A model generated the notes under the pieces. It saw only the letters and a program-made list of their open reading frames with translations. It made no database searches and was not told the origin of the DNA. This document shows, one piece after another, positions 10,198 through 23,217 of a stretch of 64,000 nt of DNA (the first letter of the stretch is position 1; every line of letters starts with the position of its first letter). The DNA comes from Vibrio ponticus (GTDB lineage Bacteria; Pseudomonadota; Gammaproteobacteria; Enterobacterales; Vibrionaceae): the NCBI RefSeq assembly GCF_009938225.1, contig NZ_AP019657.1, positions 868,001 through 932,000 of the forward strand. Reading direction: 5' to 3'. The translations under genes and the position numbers were made by a program.

Positions 10198-10269
10198 TCT
10201 TTCGGGAGATGTACGCGTACCCGGGGGACAGGATACTCCCGGAGGCTTAAGTCAGAGATTTTAAGAATT

Positions 10270-10305
10270 AACCCTCGGGAGACAAAGATCTTCCGAGGGT
10301 TTTTC
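10270..10305 (+). terminator. his operon attenuator
   Basis: AACCCTCGGGAGA (10270-10282) pairs with TCTTCCGAGGGTT (10289-10301, one G-T pair) and runs into a T tract. The upstream segment 10201-10245 (ending ACTCCCGGAGGC) contains several CGGGA and CCCGG blocks that can pair alternatively, as expected for pause and antiterminator stems. Confidence 0.9.
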
Positions 10306-10357
10306 AGTTTTACGGCTTTATAAAATATCTAAGTATTACTTGCACAGGGATAACGCA

Positions 10358-11254
10358 ATGCAAACACAACGCCTAAGAATCGCTATTCAAAAAAAAGGTC
10401 GCCTAAGCAAAGAGAGCCAACTATTGCTTAAAAAGTGCGGCGTAAAATTTAACATTATGGGTGAGCGTTTGGTTGTTCACTCACTCAATATGCCAATTGA
10501 CTTGCTATTGGTTCGTGATGACGACATTCCAGGTTTGATTATGGATGGCGTGGTAGATCTTGGCTTTATCGGTGAAAACGAATTAGAAGAAGTTCGTCTC
10601 GATCGTAAAGCCCTGGGTGAACCTTGTGAGTTTGTTCAGCTGCGTCGTCTTGATTTTGGTGGCTGCCGTTTGTCTATCGCGATTAATAAAGATCAAGAGT
10701 ACAAAGGTCCGCAAGACCTTGCTGGTAAACGTATCGCCACCACTTATCCGCAACTGCTAAAGGCGTATATGGACAAAGAGGGTATCCCTTTCTCCACCTG
10801 TATGCTGACCGGCTCGGTTGAAGTAGCGCCACGCGCAGGCTTATCGGATGCAATCGCTGACTTGGTTTCAACGGGCGCAACGCTCGAAGCCAATGGTTTA
10901 AAAGAAGCTGAAGTTATTTTCCGCTCGAAAGCGACGCTTATTCAGCGCTTAGGCGAGTTTGATGCTGAGAAACAAGAGCTTATCGACAAACTCCTGACTC
11001 GTATGCAAGGCGTACAACAAGCCAAAGAATCGAAATACATTATGCTGCACGCTCCAGTAGACCGCTTGGATCAAATCAAAGCGCTGCTGCCGGGAGCAGA
11101 AGACCCAACTGTACTGCCGCTTTCTGCGGAAAAACAAAAAGTCGCCGTTCACCTAGTTAGTACCGAAAATCTGTTCTGGGAAACCATGGAACAACTCAAA
11201 GAGTTGGGTGCGAGTTCAATTCTAGTATTGCCAATTGAAAAAATGATGGAGTAA
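10358..11254 (+). CDS. hisG: ATP phosphoribosyltransferase
   Basis: HisG catalyses the first step of histidine synthesis, joining ATP and PRPP, and is feedback-inhibited by histidine. I start it at ATG 10358 ([20 protein letters not shown]), which follows GGGA and aligns with E. coli HisG; a TTG at 10340 would add six residues with no homology. The 298-residue size is the long form with a C-terminal ACT-like regulatory domain. The PRPP loop reads [18 protein letters not shown]. It is first in hisGDCBHAFI, directly behind the attenuator. hisD starts 5 bp after its stop. Confidence 0.97.
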   Translation: MQTQRLRIAIQKKGRLSKESQLLLKKCGVKFNIMGERLVVHSLNMPIDLLLVRDDDIPGLIMDGVVDLGFIGENELEEVRLDRKALGEPCEFVQLRRLDFGGCRLSIAINKDQEYKGPQDLAGKRIATTYPQLLKAYMDKEGIPFSTCMLTGSVEVAPRAGLSDAIADLVSTGATLEANGLKEAEVIFRSKATLIQRLGEFDAEKQELIDKLLTRMQGVQQAKESKYIMLHAPVDRLDQIKALLPGAEDPTVLPLSAEKQKVAVHLVSTENLFWETMEQLKELGASSILVLPIEKMME

Positions 11255-11259
11255 TTGTC

Positions 11260-13601
<2,342 letters not shown>

Positions 13602-13688
13602 TAACGGGCTGTCAAATTAGAGACACCACAAATAAGATAGTGCGCTCTGGCTTGAGGGCGAGGGCGCTAAATTGATAAGGATATTCCA

Positions 13689-14762
13689 GTGAGCAAGCAG
13701 CAAAAAATCTTGTTTATCGACCGTGACGGCACGTTGATCGTTGAGCCACCAATCGACTTCCAAGTTGATCGCCTCGATAAGCTAAAACTTGAACCTTTCG
13801 TTATTCCAAGCTTACTTGCACTGCAAAATGCAGGTTACCGCCTAGTGATGGTGACGAACCAAGATGGTTTAGGCACCGACAGCTACCCACAAGCCGATTT
13901 TGACGCCCCACATGACATGATGATGGAGATCTTTTCCTCACAAGGCGTGAAGTTCGACGATGTTTTGATCTGCCCGCACTTTGAAGAGGACAACTGCTCA
14001 TGTCGTAAGCCAAAGCTTGGCATGGTGAAAGAGTATCTCCAAAGTGGCAAGGTTGACTTCCAGCATTCAGTGGTGATTGGCGATCGCGCAACGGATCTGC
14101 AATTGGCAGAGAACATGGCGATTCGTGGCATTCAATATCATCCAGAAACCATGGGTTGGCAGCAAATCCTCAAAGATTTGACGGTTAACGCACGTATCGC
14201 GGAAGTGATTCGCACCACTAAAGAAACCGATATTAGAGTGCGCGTTAATCTTGATGAGCAAGGTGGCAACCAGATTTCAACAGGCTTAGGCTTCTTCGAC
14301 CACATGCTGGATCAGATTGCCACCCACGGTGGTTTCCAGATGATTTGCCAAGTGGAAGGTGATTTGCATATCGATGATCACCACACAATCGAAGATACCG
14401 CACTGGCACTTGGGCAAGCGCTTAAAGATGCACTCGGTGACAAACGCGGCATCGGTCGATTTGGTTTTAGCTTACCAATGGATGAGTGTTTGGCGCAGTG
14501 TGCACTTGACTTATCAGGTCGCCCGTACCTTAAGTTTGACGCCGAGTTTAGCCGCGAGCAGGTAGGTGACCTTTCGACTGAAATGGTGGTGCATTTCTTC
14601 CGCTCATTAACCGATACTCTCGCTTGTACGCTGCACTTATCGTCGTCTGGTGATAATGATCACCACATCATCGAAAGCTTATTTAAAGCTTTTGGTCGTA
14701 CATTGCGCCAAGCCATCAAAGTGGAAGGTACAGAACTACCAAGCAGCAAAGGCGTATTGTAG
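13689..14762 (+). CDS. hisB: Bifunctional histidinol-phosphatase / imidazoleglycerol-phosphate dehydratase
   Basis: HisB in gamma-proteobacteria fuses two activities. Residues about 1-165 are a HAD phosphatase with the nucleophile motif FIDRDGTLI and a zinc-binding segment ending [11 protein letters not shown]. Residues about 170-357 are the dehydratase, with the metal-binding histidines in [14 protein letters not shown] and [17 protein letters not shown], and [16 protein letters not shown]. The start is GTG 13689 after AAGGATATTCC. hisH begins 8 bp after the stop, with AGGAGG between them. Confidence 0.96.
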   Translation: MSKQQKILFIDRDGTLIVEPPIDFQVDRLDKLKLEPFVIPSLLALQNAGYRLVMVTNQDGLGTDSYPQADFDAPHDMMMEIFSSQGVKFDDVLICPHFEEDNCSCRKPKLGMVKEYLQSGKVDFQHSVVIGDRATDLQLAENMAIRGIQYHPETMGWQQILKDLTVNARIAEVIRTTKETDIRVRVNLDEQGGNQISTGLGFFDHMLDQIATHGGFQMICQVEGDLHIDDHHTIEDTALALGQALKDALGDKRGIGRFGFSLPMDECLAQCALDLSGRPYLKFDAEFSREQVGDLSTEMVVHFFRSLTDTLACTLHLSSSGDNDHHIIESLFKAFGRTLRQAIKVEGTELPSSKGVL

Positions 14763-14770
14763 GAGGCATT

Positions 14771-15385
14771 ATGAAACAACAGAAAGTCGTCATTATTGAT
14801 ACCGGTTGTGCCAATGTCTCCTCGGTTCGATTTGCCATTGAACGCTTGGGCTGCCAAGTTGAAATTTCCAAAGATCCTCAAGTGGTTTTGGCTGCTGATA
14901 AGCTGTTTCTACCCGGCGTAGGCACGGCGAGTGAGGCAATGAAAAACCTCGAAGAGCGCAATCTGATTAGTTTGGTAAAGCAGGTAGAAAAGCCGCTCCT
15001 TGGCATCTGTCTTGGTATGCAACTTTTAGGCAAATTTTCCCAAGAGAAAGGTCAGAAAGCGGACGCGCAAGTTGAGTGTTTAGGTTTGTGTGACGGTGAA
15101 GTAAAGCTGATGCAAACCGGTGAACTGCCATTACCACACATGGGCTGGAATACCGTCAAATCTCTACCGGAACATCCGTTATTTAAAGGCATTGAAGAAG
15201 GCGAGTATTTCTACTTTGTGCATAGCTTTGCCATGCCTGTTGGTGGCTACACTATTGCGGAATGTGATTATGGTCAGCCGTTCAGCGCCGCGGTGCAAAG
15301 TGGTAACTATTATGGGGTGCAATTTCACCCTGAGCGTTCAAGCAGCGCAGGCTCAAAACTTATCGAGAATTTCTTAAATTTGTAG
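14771..15385 (+). CDS. hisH: Imidazole glycerol phosphate synthase, glutaminase subunit
   Basis: HisH hydrolyses glutamine and passes ammonia to HisF. The 204-residue class I amidotransferase has the nucleophile cysteine in [12 protein letters not shown], the oxyanion region [11 protein letters not shown], and the His-Glu pair in [13 protein letters not shown] 14771 follows AGGAGG. It lies between hisB and hisA, and its partner hisF is two genes downstream, as in other hisGDCBHAFI operons. Confidence 0.97.
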   Translation: MKQQKVVIIDTGCANVSSVRFAIERLGCQVEISKDPQVVLAADKLFLPGVGTASEAMKNLEERNLISLVKQVEKPLLGICLGMQLLGKFSQEKGQKADAQVECLGLCDGEVKLMQTGELPLPHMGWNTVKSLPEHPLFKGIEEGEYFYFVHSFAMPVGGYTIAECDYGQPFSAAVQSGNYYGVQFHPERSSSAGSKLIENFLNL

Positions 15386-16901
<1,516 letters not shown>

Positions 16902-16905
<4 letters not shown>

Positions 16906-17537
16906 GTTTTCAAGTGAGCGATATCGCGGCACTAAGCGAGCGTATTGACTGGGATAAAGTGGATGGTTTGTTGCCTGTAATTGTGCAAGATTTCCAGTCA
17001 AGCCAAGTATTAATGATGGGTTACATGAACCAAGATGCGTTGGCAAAAACCGGCGAAACAGGGCATGTGACCTTTTATTCCCGTACCAAGCAGCGTCTTT
17101 GGACCAAAGGAGAAACCTCGGGCAATGTATTGAACTTAGTTAATGCAGCGCTTGATTGTGACAACGACACCTTATTGGTTAAAGTCAATCCAATCGGTCC
17201 GACTTGCCACACGGGTACCACAACCTGTTGGGATGGCGATAAGCAAGAAGAGTCGCAATTGGTTTGGCTTCATCAACTTGAACAGCTCTTGGCTGCTCGT
17301 AAAGATGCCGATCCCGAGTCATCCTACACCGCTAGTCTCTATGCCCGTGGCACCAAACGTATTTCGCAGAAAGTGGGCGAAGAGGGCGTTGAAGTCGCGC
17401 TTGCGGCAACGTCGGGTGACAAGGCGGAATTAGTCTGTGAATCTGCTGATCTCATCTACCACTTGTTTGTTCTGCTTCAAGACCAAGGCTTGTCGTTCAA
17501 TGATGTGATCAACAAGCTTAAAGAGCGCCACAAATAA
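16902..17537 (+). CDS. hisI: Bifunctional phosphoribosyl-AMP cyclohydrolase / phosphoribosyl-ATP pyrophosphatase
   Basis: This HisIE fusion performs steps two and three of histidine synthesis. Residues about 1-115 are the cyclohydrolase, with metal-binding Cys and Asp in [15 protein letters not shown] and the zinc motif CHTGTTTCW. Residues about 120-205 are the pyrophosphatase, with [24 protein letters not shown] continuing into the acidic [12 protein letters not shown] helix. ATG 16902 overlaps the hisF stop. It is the last gene of the operon, and a terminator follows within 30 bp. Confidence 0.97.
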
Positions 17538-17560
17538 CCACTTGTTGACTAAAACCACTC

Positions 17561-17597
17561 AAGGGTTGCTGAAATAAGGCAACCCTTTATTATTTTC
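17561..17597 (+). terminator. his operon terminator
   Basis: AAGGGTTGC (17561-17569) pairs with GCAACCCTT (17579-17587) and is followed by TATTATTTT. Confidence 0.85.
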
Positions 17598-17612
17598 TCC
17601 TTTCTCGATCCT

Positions 17613-17706
17613 TGCATCCGTAGCTCAACAAAGTTGAGCGTTCCGTAATCCGTCTTCCCGAATCCGTAATCCGTAATCCGTCGTCCGTAAGCGAAGCGTT
17701 CCGATT
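17613..17706. repeat. CCGTAAT-type short tandem repeat patch with a small hairpin
   Basis: The patch starts with a 7-bp stem, GCTCAAC-AAA-GTTGAGC (17623-17639). It continues with repeated CCGTAATCCGT units; AATCCGT occurs three times in direct tandem at 17661-17681, with degenerate copies on both sides. It lies between the his terminator and the pyrophosphatase promoter and codes for nothing I can see. It looks like a dispersed intergenic repeat. Confidence 0.7.
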
Positions 17707-17833
17707 AATTTACCGATGACAAATTGCAAAAATCAGGTAAAGTATCGGCTTTCGTAAGTAATTGCCTAGAAAACCGCGTTTACGTGGTAAAAACATAATT
17801 TAGGCAAGTGGTAAGACTTAAATAGGAAGAGCA

Positions 17834-18739
17834 ATGATTCTAGTTGTAGGTCACAAGAACCCTGATAGTGATAGTATCTGTAGTGCAATCGTAGCAACTG
17901 AGCTACTTAAAGCACGTGGCGTTGAAGCAATGCCAATTCGCCAAGGCGAGATCAACCGCGAAACTCAACACATTCTAGAAGTAGCTGGCGCTGAAACTCC
18001 AGTTCTACGTACTTCTGTTGCTGGCGAGCAAATCTGGTTAGTTGACTACTCAGATCTAGCACAAGCACCAGACGATGTGGCTGAAGCAGAAATCCTAGGT
18101 ATCGTTGACCACCACCGTCTAGGTGACGTGATGACAGTGAACCCAATGGAAGCTTGGATCTGGCCTGTAGGTTGTACAAACACTGTACTATTCAACATGT
18201 TCAAGATTGAAGGTCACGCAATCACTCCTCAAATCGCTAAGCTTATGATGTCAGCAATCCTTTCTGACACTGTAGGTTTTGCTTCTCCAACTTGTACGCA
18301 AAAAGATAAAGATGCGGTTGCTGAACTAGCAGCAATTGCTGATGTACAAGATGTTGACGCTTTCATCAAAGATCTACTGATCGCTAAGACAGACATCGAA
18401 GGTCTATCTGCGGCTGAACTTGTTGAGAAAGACCTTAAAGGTTACCCATTCAACGGTCGTGACGTAGTAGTAGGTCAAGTTGAGCTTGCAACTCTAGAGC
18501 AAGTTGACGGCATGATCGATGCACTTGAAGCTGACCTAGAGCGCCGTTGCGCTGAAGAAGGTCTAGCATTCGCAGCTGTGATGCTAACAGACATCACAAC
18601 AGCGCAAACTCGTCTACTTTACAAAGGTGAGTGGGCTGAGAAGCTAGTTAAGCATGAACAAGACGGCATGCTAATGATGGAAAACACGCTAAGCCGTAAG
18701 AAGCAAGGCTGGCCATGGCTACAAACTGAGCTTGCTTAA
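17834..18739 (+). CDS. ppaC: Manganese-dependent inorganic pyrophosphatase (family II)
   Basis: This cytoplasmic enzyme hydrolyses pyrophosphate to phosphate. It belongs to the DHH family II pyrophosphatases, unrelated to the common Ppa. The 301-residue protein has the metal-binding motifs GHKNPDSDSIC, VDYSD, the signature VDHHRLGD and SAILSDTVGF. The C-terminal DHHA2 domain ends with LSRKKQ, the phosphate-binding Arg-Lys-Lys. ATG 17834 follows GGAAGAG. Codon use is strongly biased toward the optimal set (many CTA Leu and GGT Gly), which suggests high expression. It forms a single-gene unit with a strong terminator. Confidence 0.95.
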   Translation: MILVVGHKNPDSDSICSAIVATELLKARGVEAMPIRQGEINRETQHILEVAGAETPVLRTSVAGEQIWLVDYSDLAQAPDDVAEAEILGIVDHHRLGDVMTVNPMEAWIWPVGCTNTVLFNMFKIEGHAITPQIAKLMMSAILSDTVGFASPTCTQKDKDAVAELAAIADVQDVDAFIKDLLIAKTDIEGLSAAELVEKDLKGYPFNGRDVVVGQVELATLEQVDGMIDALEADLERRCAEEGLAFAAVMLTDITTAQTRLLYKGEWAEKLVKHEQDGMLMMENTLSRKKQGWPWLQTELA

Positions 18740-18771
18740 TCCATTGGTTAACTGAGCACAGAATGATTTTG

Positions 18772-18797
18772 AAACCCATCTTCGGATGGGTTTTTTT
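18772..18797 (+). terminator. Terminator after ppaC
   Basis: AAACCCATC pairs with GATGGGTTT around TTCG, followed by seven T residues in all. Confidence 0.92.
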
Positions 18798-18818
18798 ATA
18801 TCAATTTACTTTAGCAAT

Positions 18819-19592
18819 TTACTCCAGCATTTTTCGTAGTGGTGCAGAGCGTGAAATATTGACTGCATCCTTTAGCAGACCACTGCGTTGATACTGTGGC
18901 AGTAAAAAATCAAGCTGCTTTGTGACCTGCGATTTGGTCATGCCACTTTTGAGCGATGGTTCGTAAAGGAGTTTGAGTAATACCACATCGAGCGGTGATA
19001 AAAGATCATCCGGCGTGTAGTCATTAAAGATAGAAGGGTAGGCGAGTTGTGAATCATTCGGTAGCCCCATCACTTGGGTGATCTCCTCCACAATGCAAGC
19101 GAGCAACTTACCATGTGCACGGCTTTGATCGACAGGGATGATAATCGTCGCCTTAACAATCTCTTTGTTTTGTACTGAGGTGCGATAACTGGCTTTACAA
19201 ATGGCGCCGCGAATATGCTGCAGTGCATCTTTGCCCATTTCTTGGCTGATATCCTGATGCCACAGTGACTCGCGGGTAAATATCCATACCACATTGGCTT
19301 GCTCGCGAGTTGCAACGCGATAGATGGGATGGTTAGTGACTAGCTGAAGATGTTGAAGGTGGGCGTCGACCAATTCATCATGCAGATCTTGATCGCCCAC
19401 TTTATGTTTCACCCAAACCTTGATTGGCTGCTGCCACTTCACTAGGGGTTTATCGCCCGACGAGTATTCATTTTTCAGCGCCACATCAAGGAAAGCAGCG
19501 CGCACAAAACTGATATCGAGCCAAGTTTGTCCAGTTGCGTGGACAGAACTCGAACAGAGTAGCATTAGGAGAAGTGAGGCGATCCTTGCCAC
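18819..19592 (-). CDS. DUF2927 secreted protein at the end of the sap operon
   Basis: The 257-residue protein opens with a signal peptide (MARIASLLLMLLCSSSVHA, likely cleaved after ATG-like small residues). It carries the DUF2927 signature CIVEEITQVMGLPNDSQLAYPSIFND near residues 165-195. DUF2927 has the look of a zinc-peptidase-like fold, but the His-Glu-x-x-His helix is replaced by CIVEEITQ, so no activity can be claimed. It starts with GTG 19592, only 11 bp after the sapF stop. It is therefore very probably cotranscribed with sapABCDF and may act in the periplasm. Confidence 0.82.
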   Translation of the reverse strand: MARIASLLLMLLCSSSVHATGQTWLDISFVRAAFLDVALKNEYSSGDKPLVKWQQPIKVWVKHKVGDQDLHDELVDAHLQHLQLVTNHPIYRVATREQANVVWIFTRESLWHQDISQEMGKDALQHIRGAICKASYRTSVQNKEIVKATIIIPVDQSRAHGKLLACIVEEITQVMGLPNDSQLAYPSIFNDYTPDDLLSPLDVVLLKLLYEPSLKSGMTKSQVTKQLDFLLPQYQRSGLLKDAVNISRSAPLRKMLE

Positions 19593-19603
19593 AATTCACA
19601 TCC

Positions 19604-20389
19604 TTATCTGAAATTTGGCGCCTTATTAAAGTGGCTATCCACCAAACGCTGAGTGATAGTGCTTTGCGGGTTACTCAATACAGTGTGTGTATCGCCAGCT
19701 TCAACCACTTCGCCTTCATGCATCACCATAATTTTATCGGTGATATGTTTAACCGTGCCGATATGTTGCGATACGTAAACAAATGACACGCCCATCTCTT
19801 CTTGCAGCTCAAGAAATAGATTGATGATCTGTGAGCGCATTGCCATGTCGAGACCGTTCAACGCTTCATCCGCGACGATGATCGACGGCTGCAGAATCAG
19901 TGCCCGAGCCAAACATACACGCTGCTTTTGACCTGTTGCGAGCATCTGTGGATAGAAGTACGCATGCTCTGGTAACAAGCCGACGCGCAATAGCGTGTCT
20001 TTTACACGTTTTACTCGCGCCTCTGGCGGCATGTTGGTATTACGCTTCAATGGACCTTCTAAGATATTACCAATCTGAATTTTTGGATTCAGTGAGGTGT
20101 TGGGATCTTGGAAGATCATGCGAATGAGCTTACAGCGAGTCGAATAATCTTTGTGTTCCAGCAAATCGCCGTTGACTCGGATCTCTCCCGACGTCGGCTC
20201 AACCATGCCAGCCAGCATGCGTGCAAGTGTCGATTTTCCCGAGCCATTTTGACCAATAAAACCAATAGTTTGTCCCGCTTCTAAACTGAAGCTGACAGGC
20301 TGCACCGCAACGTGCTCTTTCTTACGAAATAGCCCCGGGCGACTGATGAAAACCTTGGACAGGTCGGTGACTTCTAATAATGCACTCAT
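19604..20389 (-). CDS. sapF: Sap peptide transport ATP-binding protein SapF
   Basis: SapF is one of two ATPases of the Sap ABC importer, associated with resistance to antimicrobial peptides and, in E. coli, with potassium uptake and putrescine export. I start it at ATG 20389, which overlaps the sapD stop as ATGA; an upstream in-frame codon would add 11 unsupported residues. Motifs are Walker [10 protein letters not shown], the signature region [21 protein letters not shown] and Walker [13 protein letters not shown]. The usual LSGGQ is replaced by LATGQ. The 261-residue size is typical. Confidence 0.93.
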   Translation of the reverse strand: MSALLEVTDLSKVFISRPGLFRKKEHVAVQPVSFSLEAGQTIGFIGQNGSGKSTLARMLAGMVEPTSGEIRVNGDLLEHKDYSTRCKLIRMIFQDPNTSLNPKIQIGNILEGPLKRNTNMPPEARVKRVKDTLLRVGLLPEHAYFYPQMLATGQKQRVCLARALILQPSIIVADEALNGLDMAMRSQIINLFLELQEEMGVSFVYVSQHIGTVKHITDKIMVMHEGEVVEAGDTHTVLSNPQSTITQRLVDSHFNKAPNFR

Positions 20390-21381
20390 CCTTTCTTCTC
20401 CGTGTTGAGTGGGAAGTGGCAAGCGTATTTGTGGTTTTTAATTCGTTTTGGCATCGGAATTTCTACGCACTGACGCTGAGCATAAGGGCAACGAGGACCA
20501 AGGCGACAGCCAATCGGCAAATGTTGCAATGGCGGTATCGAGCCCGGAAGCGATTGTAATTTTTGCTTATGTGGAATCCACTCTGAGAAATCTGGCATCG
20601 CTTTAAGCAGTGCTGCTGTATAAGGATGTTTTGGTTTCTCGAGGATTTTATCTGTATCCGCCGACTCTACCGATTGCCCACAGTACATTACGGTGATGCG
20701 ATTTGCCCACTGGGTAATGGTTGTCAGGTCATGACCGATCAACAAGATACTGGTATTGTTGATTTGGTTCATGCGACTTAGCAGACGCAAAATTTGTGAT
20801 TGAGTGATTGGATCCAGATCGTTGGTCGGTTCATCGGCGATCAGCAATTTTGGCTTGGCGGCAATTGCCATCGCAATCATGACCTTTTGACACTCACCAT
20901 CGGTCAATTCATACGGATAACTACTCATGATCTGGCGGTGATTTTTGATGCCGACTTTATGCAGCAGGGCGATCGCTTGTTTGCGACGCCATTGAAAACG
21001 CTGCCACCATTTCCCGTCAAAAGAGCGTGAAGGAATGGACTCAATTAATTGTTTTCCCACCTCTTCTGAAGGGTCGAGACAGGTAGACGGTTCTTGAAAT
21101 ATCATCGCGATATCACGCGCGATTACGCGGCGTCGCTCACGAGGGGTGAGCTGAAGTAGGTCAATGTTGCCAAGGCGCATACGGTCCGCAGTGATAGTCC
21201 AGTTGTCTTTACAAACGCCGACAATCGCTTTCGCGACCAAGCTTTTGCCTGAGCCAGACTCACCCACTAAACCACGAATTTCACCTTCATTGAGTGTCAT
21301 ACTCATACGGTCAACGGCTTTCACGCGACCTTGTGGCGTTTCGATTTCAATCGTCAGGTGTCGAATATCTAACAACGGCAT
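20386..21381 (-). CDS. sapD: Sap peptide transport ATP-binding protein SapD
   Basis: SapD is the second ATPase of the Sap importer and belongs to the DppD/OppD family. The 331-residue protein has Walker [10 protein letters not shown], the signature [16 protein letters not shown] and Walker [13 protein letters not shown], followed by LIGHDLTTI. The oligopeptide-transporter C-terminal extension has clustered cysteines ([15 protein letters not shown]), which in this family can hold an iron-sulfur cluster. Its ATG overlaps the sapC stop (TAATG) and its stop overlaps sapF. Confidence 0.95.
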   Translation of the reverse strand: MPLLDIRHLTIEIETPQGRVKAVDRMSMTLNEGEIRGLVGESGSGKSLVAKAIVGVCKDNWTITADRMRLGNIDLLQLTPRERRRVIARDIAMIFQEPSTCLDPSEEVGKQLIESIPSRSFDGKWWQRFQWRRKQAIALLHKVGIKNHRQIMSSYPYELTDGECQKVMIAMAIAAKPKLLIADEPTNDLDPITQSQILRLLSRMNQINNTSILLIGHDLTTITQWANRITVMYCGQSVESADTDKILEKPKHPYTAALLKAMPDFSEWIPHKQKLQSLPGSIPPLQHLPIGCRLGPRCPYAQRQCVEIPMPKRIKNHKYACHFPLNTEKKG

Positions 21382-22268
21382 TATTCTACCCCTGCATTTA
21401 GAGCTTGGCGCACGCCTTCACCCACTAAGTTTACAACCACGACAGTAAACATGATGGCCAATCCCGGTAGTGTTACTGTCCACGGAGCGAGATAAATCAG
21501 CTCTACTGAATCACCCAAAATCGCACCCCATTCAGCACTTGGGGCTTGAGCGCCTAAACCAAGGAAACCCAACGCAGTAATATCTAAAATGGCAATAGAA
21601 AGCGCCAAAGTAAATTCGGTGGCAAACACCACTAATACGTTAGGTAGGATCGAGTTCCACAGGAGATAGAAGTTATTCGCACCATCTAGGCGGGCGGCCA
21701 TAATGTAGTCTTTCTCGATTTCAGTATGGACAGCGATATAGATCGAGCGAATAAATCTCGGGATCAATGCGATACAGATCGCCAGTAACACATTGAATTC
21801 ACCAAAGCCGAGAAAGGCAACGAAGATAATCGCAAGCAGCAGCGACGGGATAGACATTACGGTATCAAGTAGGTGGTTTAACGTACTTGATATTAAGCCT
21901 TTGGTCATGCCCGCTAGAGTGCCGATAGCACTGCCTATTGCCGCAGCGATAACGGTAATCAGTACCGCTGCACCAAACGTTGGTTGCGAACCAATGATCA
22001 GGCGCGACAAGATATCCCGCCCTAAATCATCGGTGCCAAGAAAATACTCAACCGTGCCCGCAGGGCTCCAAGAAGGAGGTAAGAGCAGTTCACCACTTTG
22101 TACTTGTGGGTCGTGCGGTGTGATCCATGGGGCGATAATGGTGAGAAGCGCAATAATGATCAGGCACCACAAACCAAACATGGCTAAGCTATTGGCGCGG
22201 AAACTACGCCAAAAGCGCTCAAACTGAGTAGGGATGCGCTCTTCTTGATAGACGTTATCGGTTAGCAT
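21381..22268 (-). CDS. sapC: Sap peptide transport permease SapC
   Basis: SapC is an inner-membrane permease of the DppC type. The 295-residue protein has an N-terminal transmembrane segment (about residues 29-50), the linker [16 protein letters not shown] and five further segments. The permease EAA-like loop reads [23 protein letters not shown]. It overlaps sapB by 14 bp and sapD by one base, as expected for coupled subunits of one complex. Confidence 0.95.
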   Translation of the reverse strand: MLTDNVYQEERIPTQFERFWRSFRANSLAMFGLWCLIIIALLTIIAPWITPHDPQVQSGELLLPPSWSPAGTVEYFLGTDDLGRDILSRLIIGSQPTFGAAVLITVIAAAIGSAIGTLAGMTKGLISSTLNHLLDTVMSIPSLLLAIIFVAFLGFGEFNVLLAICIALIPRFIRSIYIAVHTEIEKDYIMAARLDGANNFYLLWNSILPNVLVVFATEFTLALSIAILDITALGFLGLGAQAPSAEWGAILGDSVELIYLAPWTVTLPGLAIMFTVVVVNLVGEGVRQALNAGVE

Positions 22269-23217
22269 ACCACTCTTTCCTTACCAATGGGTTGATCATC
22301 GCGCCAATCAAATCTGAAAGAATATTGGCAGTAAGTACCAATGTTGCCACAACGATTACGCCAGCTTGAATCGCCACGTAATCTTGGTTGGCGAGGGCGT
22401 CTAACAACCAACGTCCGATGCCTGGCCAGTTGAAAATGGATTCTGTGACAATCGTTAAGGTCAACATACTAGAGAGCTGTACCCCGATTTTCGGGATGAT
22501 TGGCGGAATGGCATTACGCAGTACGTGCTGCATAACGATTTCTCGCGTAGATAGACCTTTGATGCGTGCCGCGCGAATATAGTTTTTACTCATCACTTCA
22601 GAAACCGATGCTCGCATTAAGCCGATAACTTGTGTTGTCGGTGCCAGAGCGAGAACAAAACACGGCAAGATCAGGTGGTTGATCACGCTTTGTAGCGCAT
22701 GAGCACGTTGTGGTCCTTCAGTTAAAAATGCATCAATTAGCGCGAAACCAGTAATGTGATCAATTTGATAAAGCAGATCGTAACGTCCGGCAACAGGGAA
22801 CATTTGATAATGGAGTGAGAACACCATGATCATTAATAGTGCCACCCAAAAGATTGGCGCTGAGTAGCCAGACATCGAGGTAAACGAGATAATGGTATCA
22901 ACCCATTTTCCTTGCTTCATACCCGCGATAGTGCCGACAGGGATGCCGATGATCAATGAGATTATAAAGGCAATTAACCCTAGCTCTAGAGTGGCTGGGA
23001 ACACCGTTTCTAGCTCATCAATAATCGGTACGCCGGCTTTGTTAACACCAAAATTGAGGTGGGTGAGCTCGCCAATATAGCTGGTCCAACCGCCCCAGAA
23101 GCTTTGCATTGCCCAATGTGAGCTTGGGTCGAGACGTAATAAGCTGTAACCGACAATGGTTAAGATCAGTAACGTAATAATAAATAAGTTCAGTCGTCGA
23201 ATTGTGTAGAGAAACAT
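22255..23217 (-). CDS. sapB: Sap peptide transport permease SapB
   Basis: SapB is the DppB-type inner-membrane permease. The 320-residue protein opens with a membrane segment (FLYTIRRLNLFIITLLILTIVG). It has the periplasmic loop typical of the family and the cytoplasmic EAA loop NYIRAARIKGLSTREIVMQHVLRN. Its ATG starts immediately after the sapA stop (TAGATG on the minus strand). SapB and SapC together should form the membrane channel. Confidence 0.95.
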   Translation of the reverse strand: MFLYTIRRLNLFIITLLILTIVGYSLLRLDPSSHWAMQSFWGGWTSYIGELTHLNFGVNKAGVPIIDELETVFPATLELGLIAFIISLIIGIPVGTIAGMKQGKWVDTIISFTSMSGYSAPIFWVALLMIMVFSLHYQMFPVAGRYDLLYQIDHITGFALIDAFLTEGPQRAHALQSVINHLILPCFVLALAPTTQVIGLMRASVSEVMSKNYIRAARIKGLSTREIVMQHVLRNAIPPIIPKIGVQLSSMLTLTIVTESIFNWPGIGRWLLDALANQDYVAIQAGVIVVATLVLTANILSDLIGAMINPLVRKEWYANR

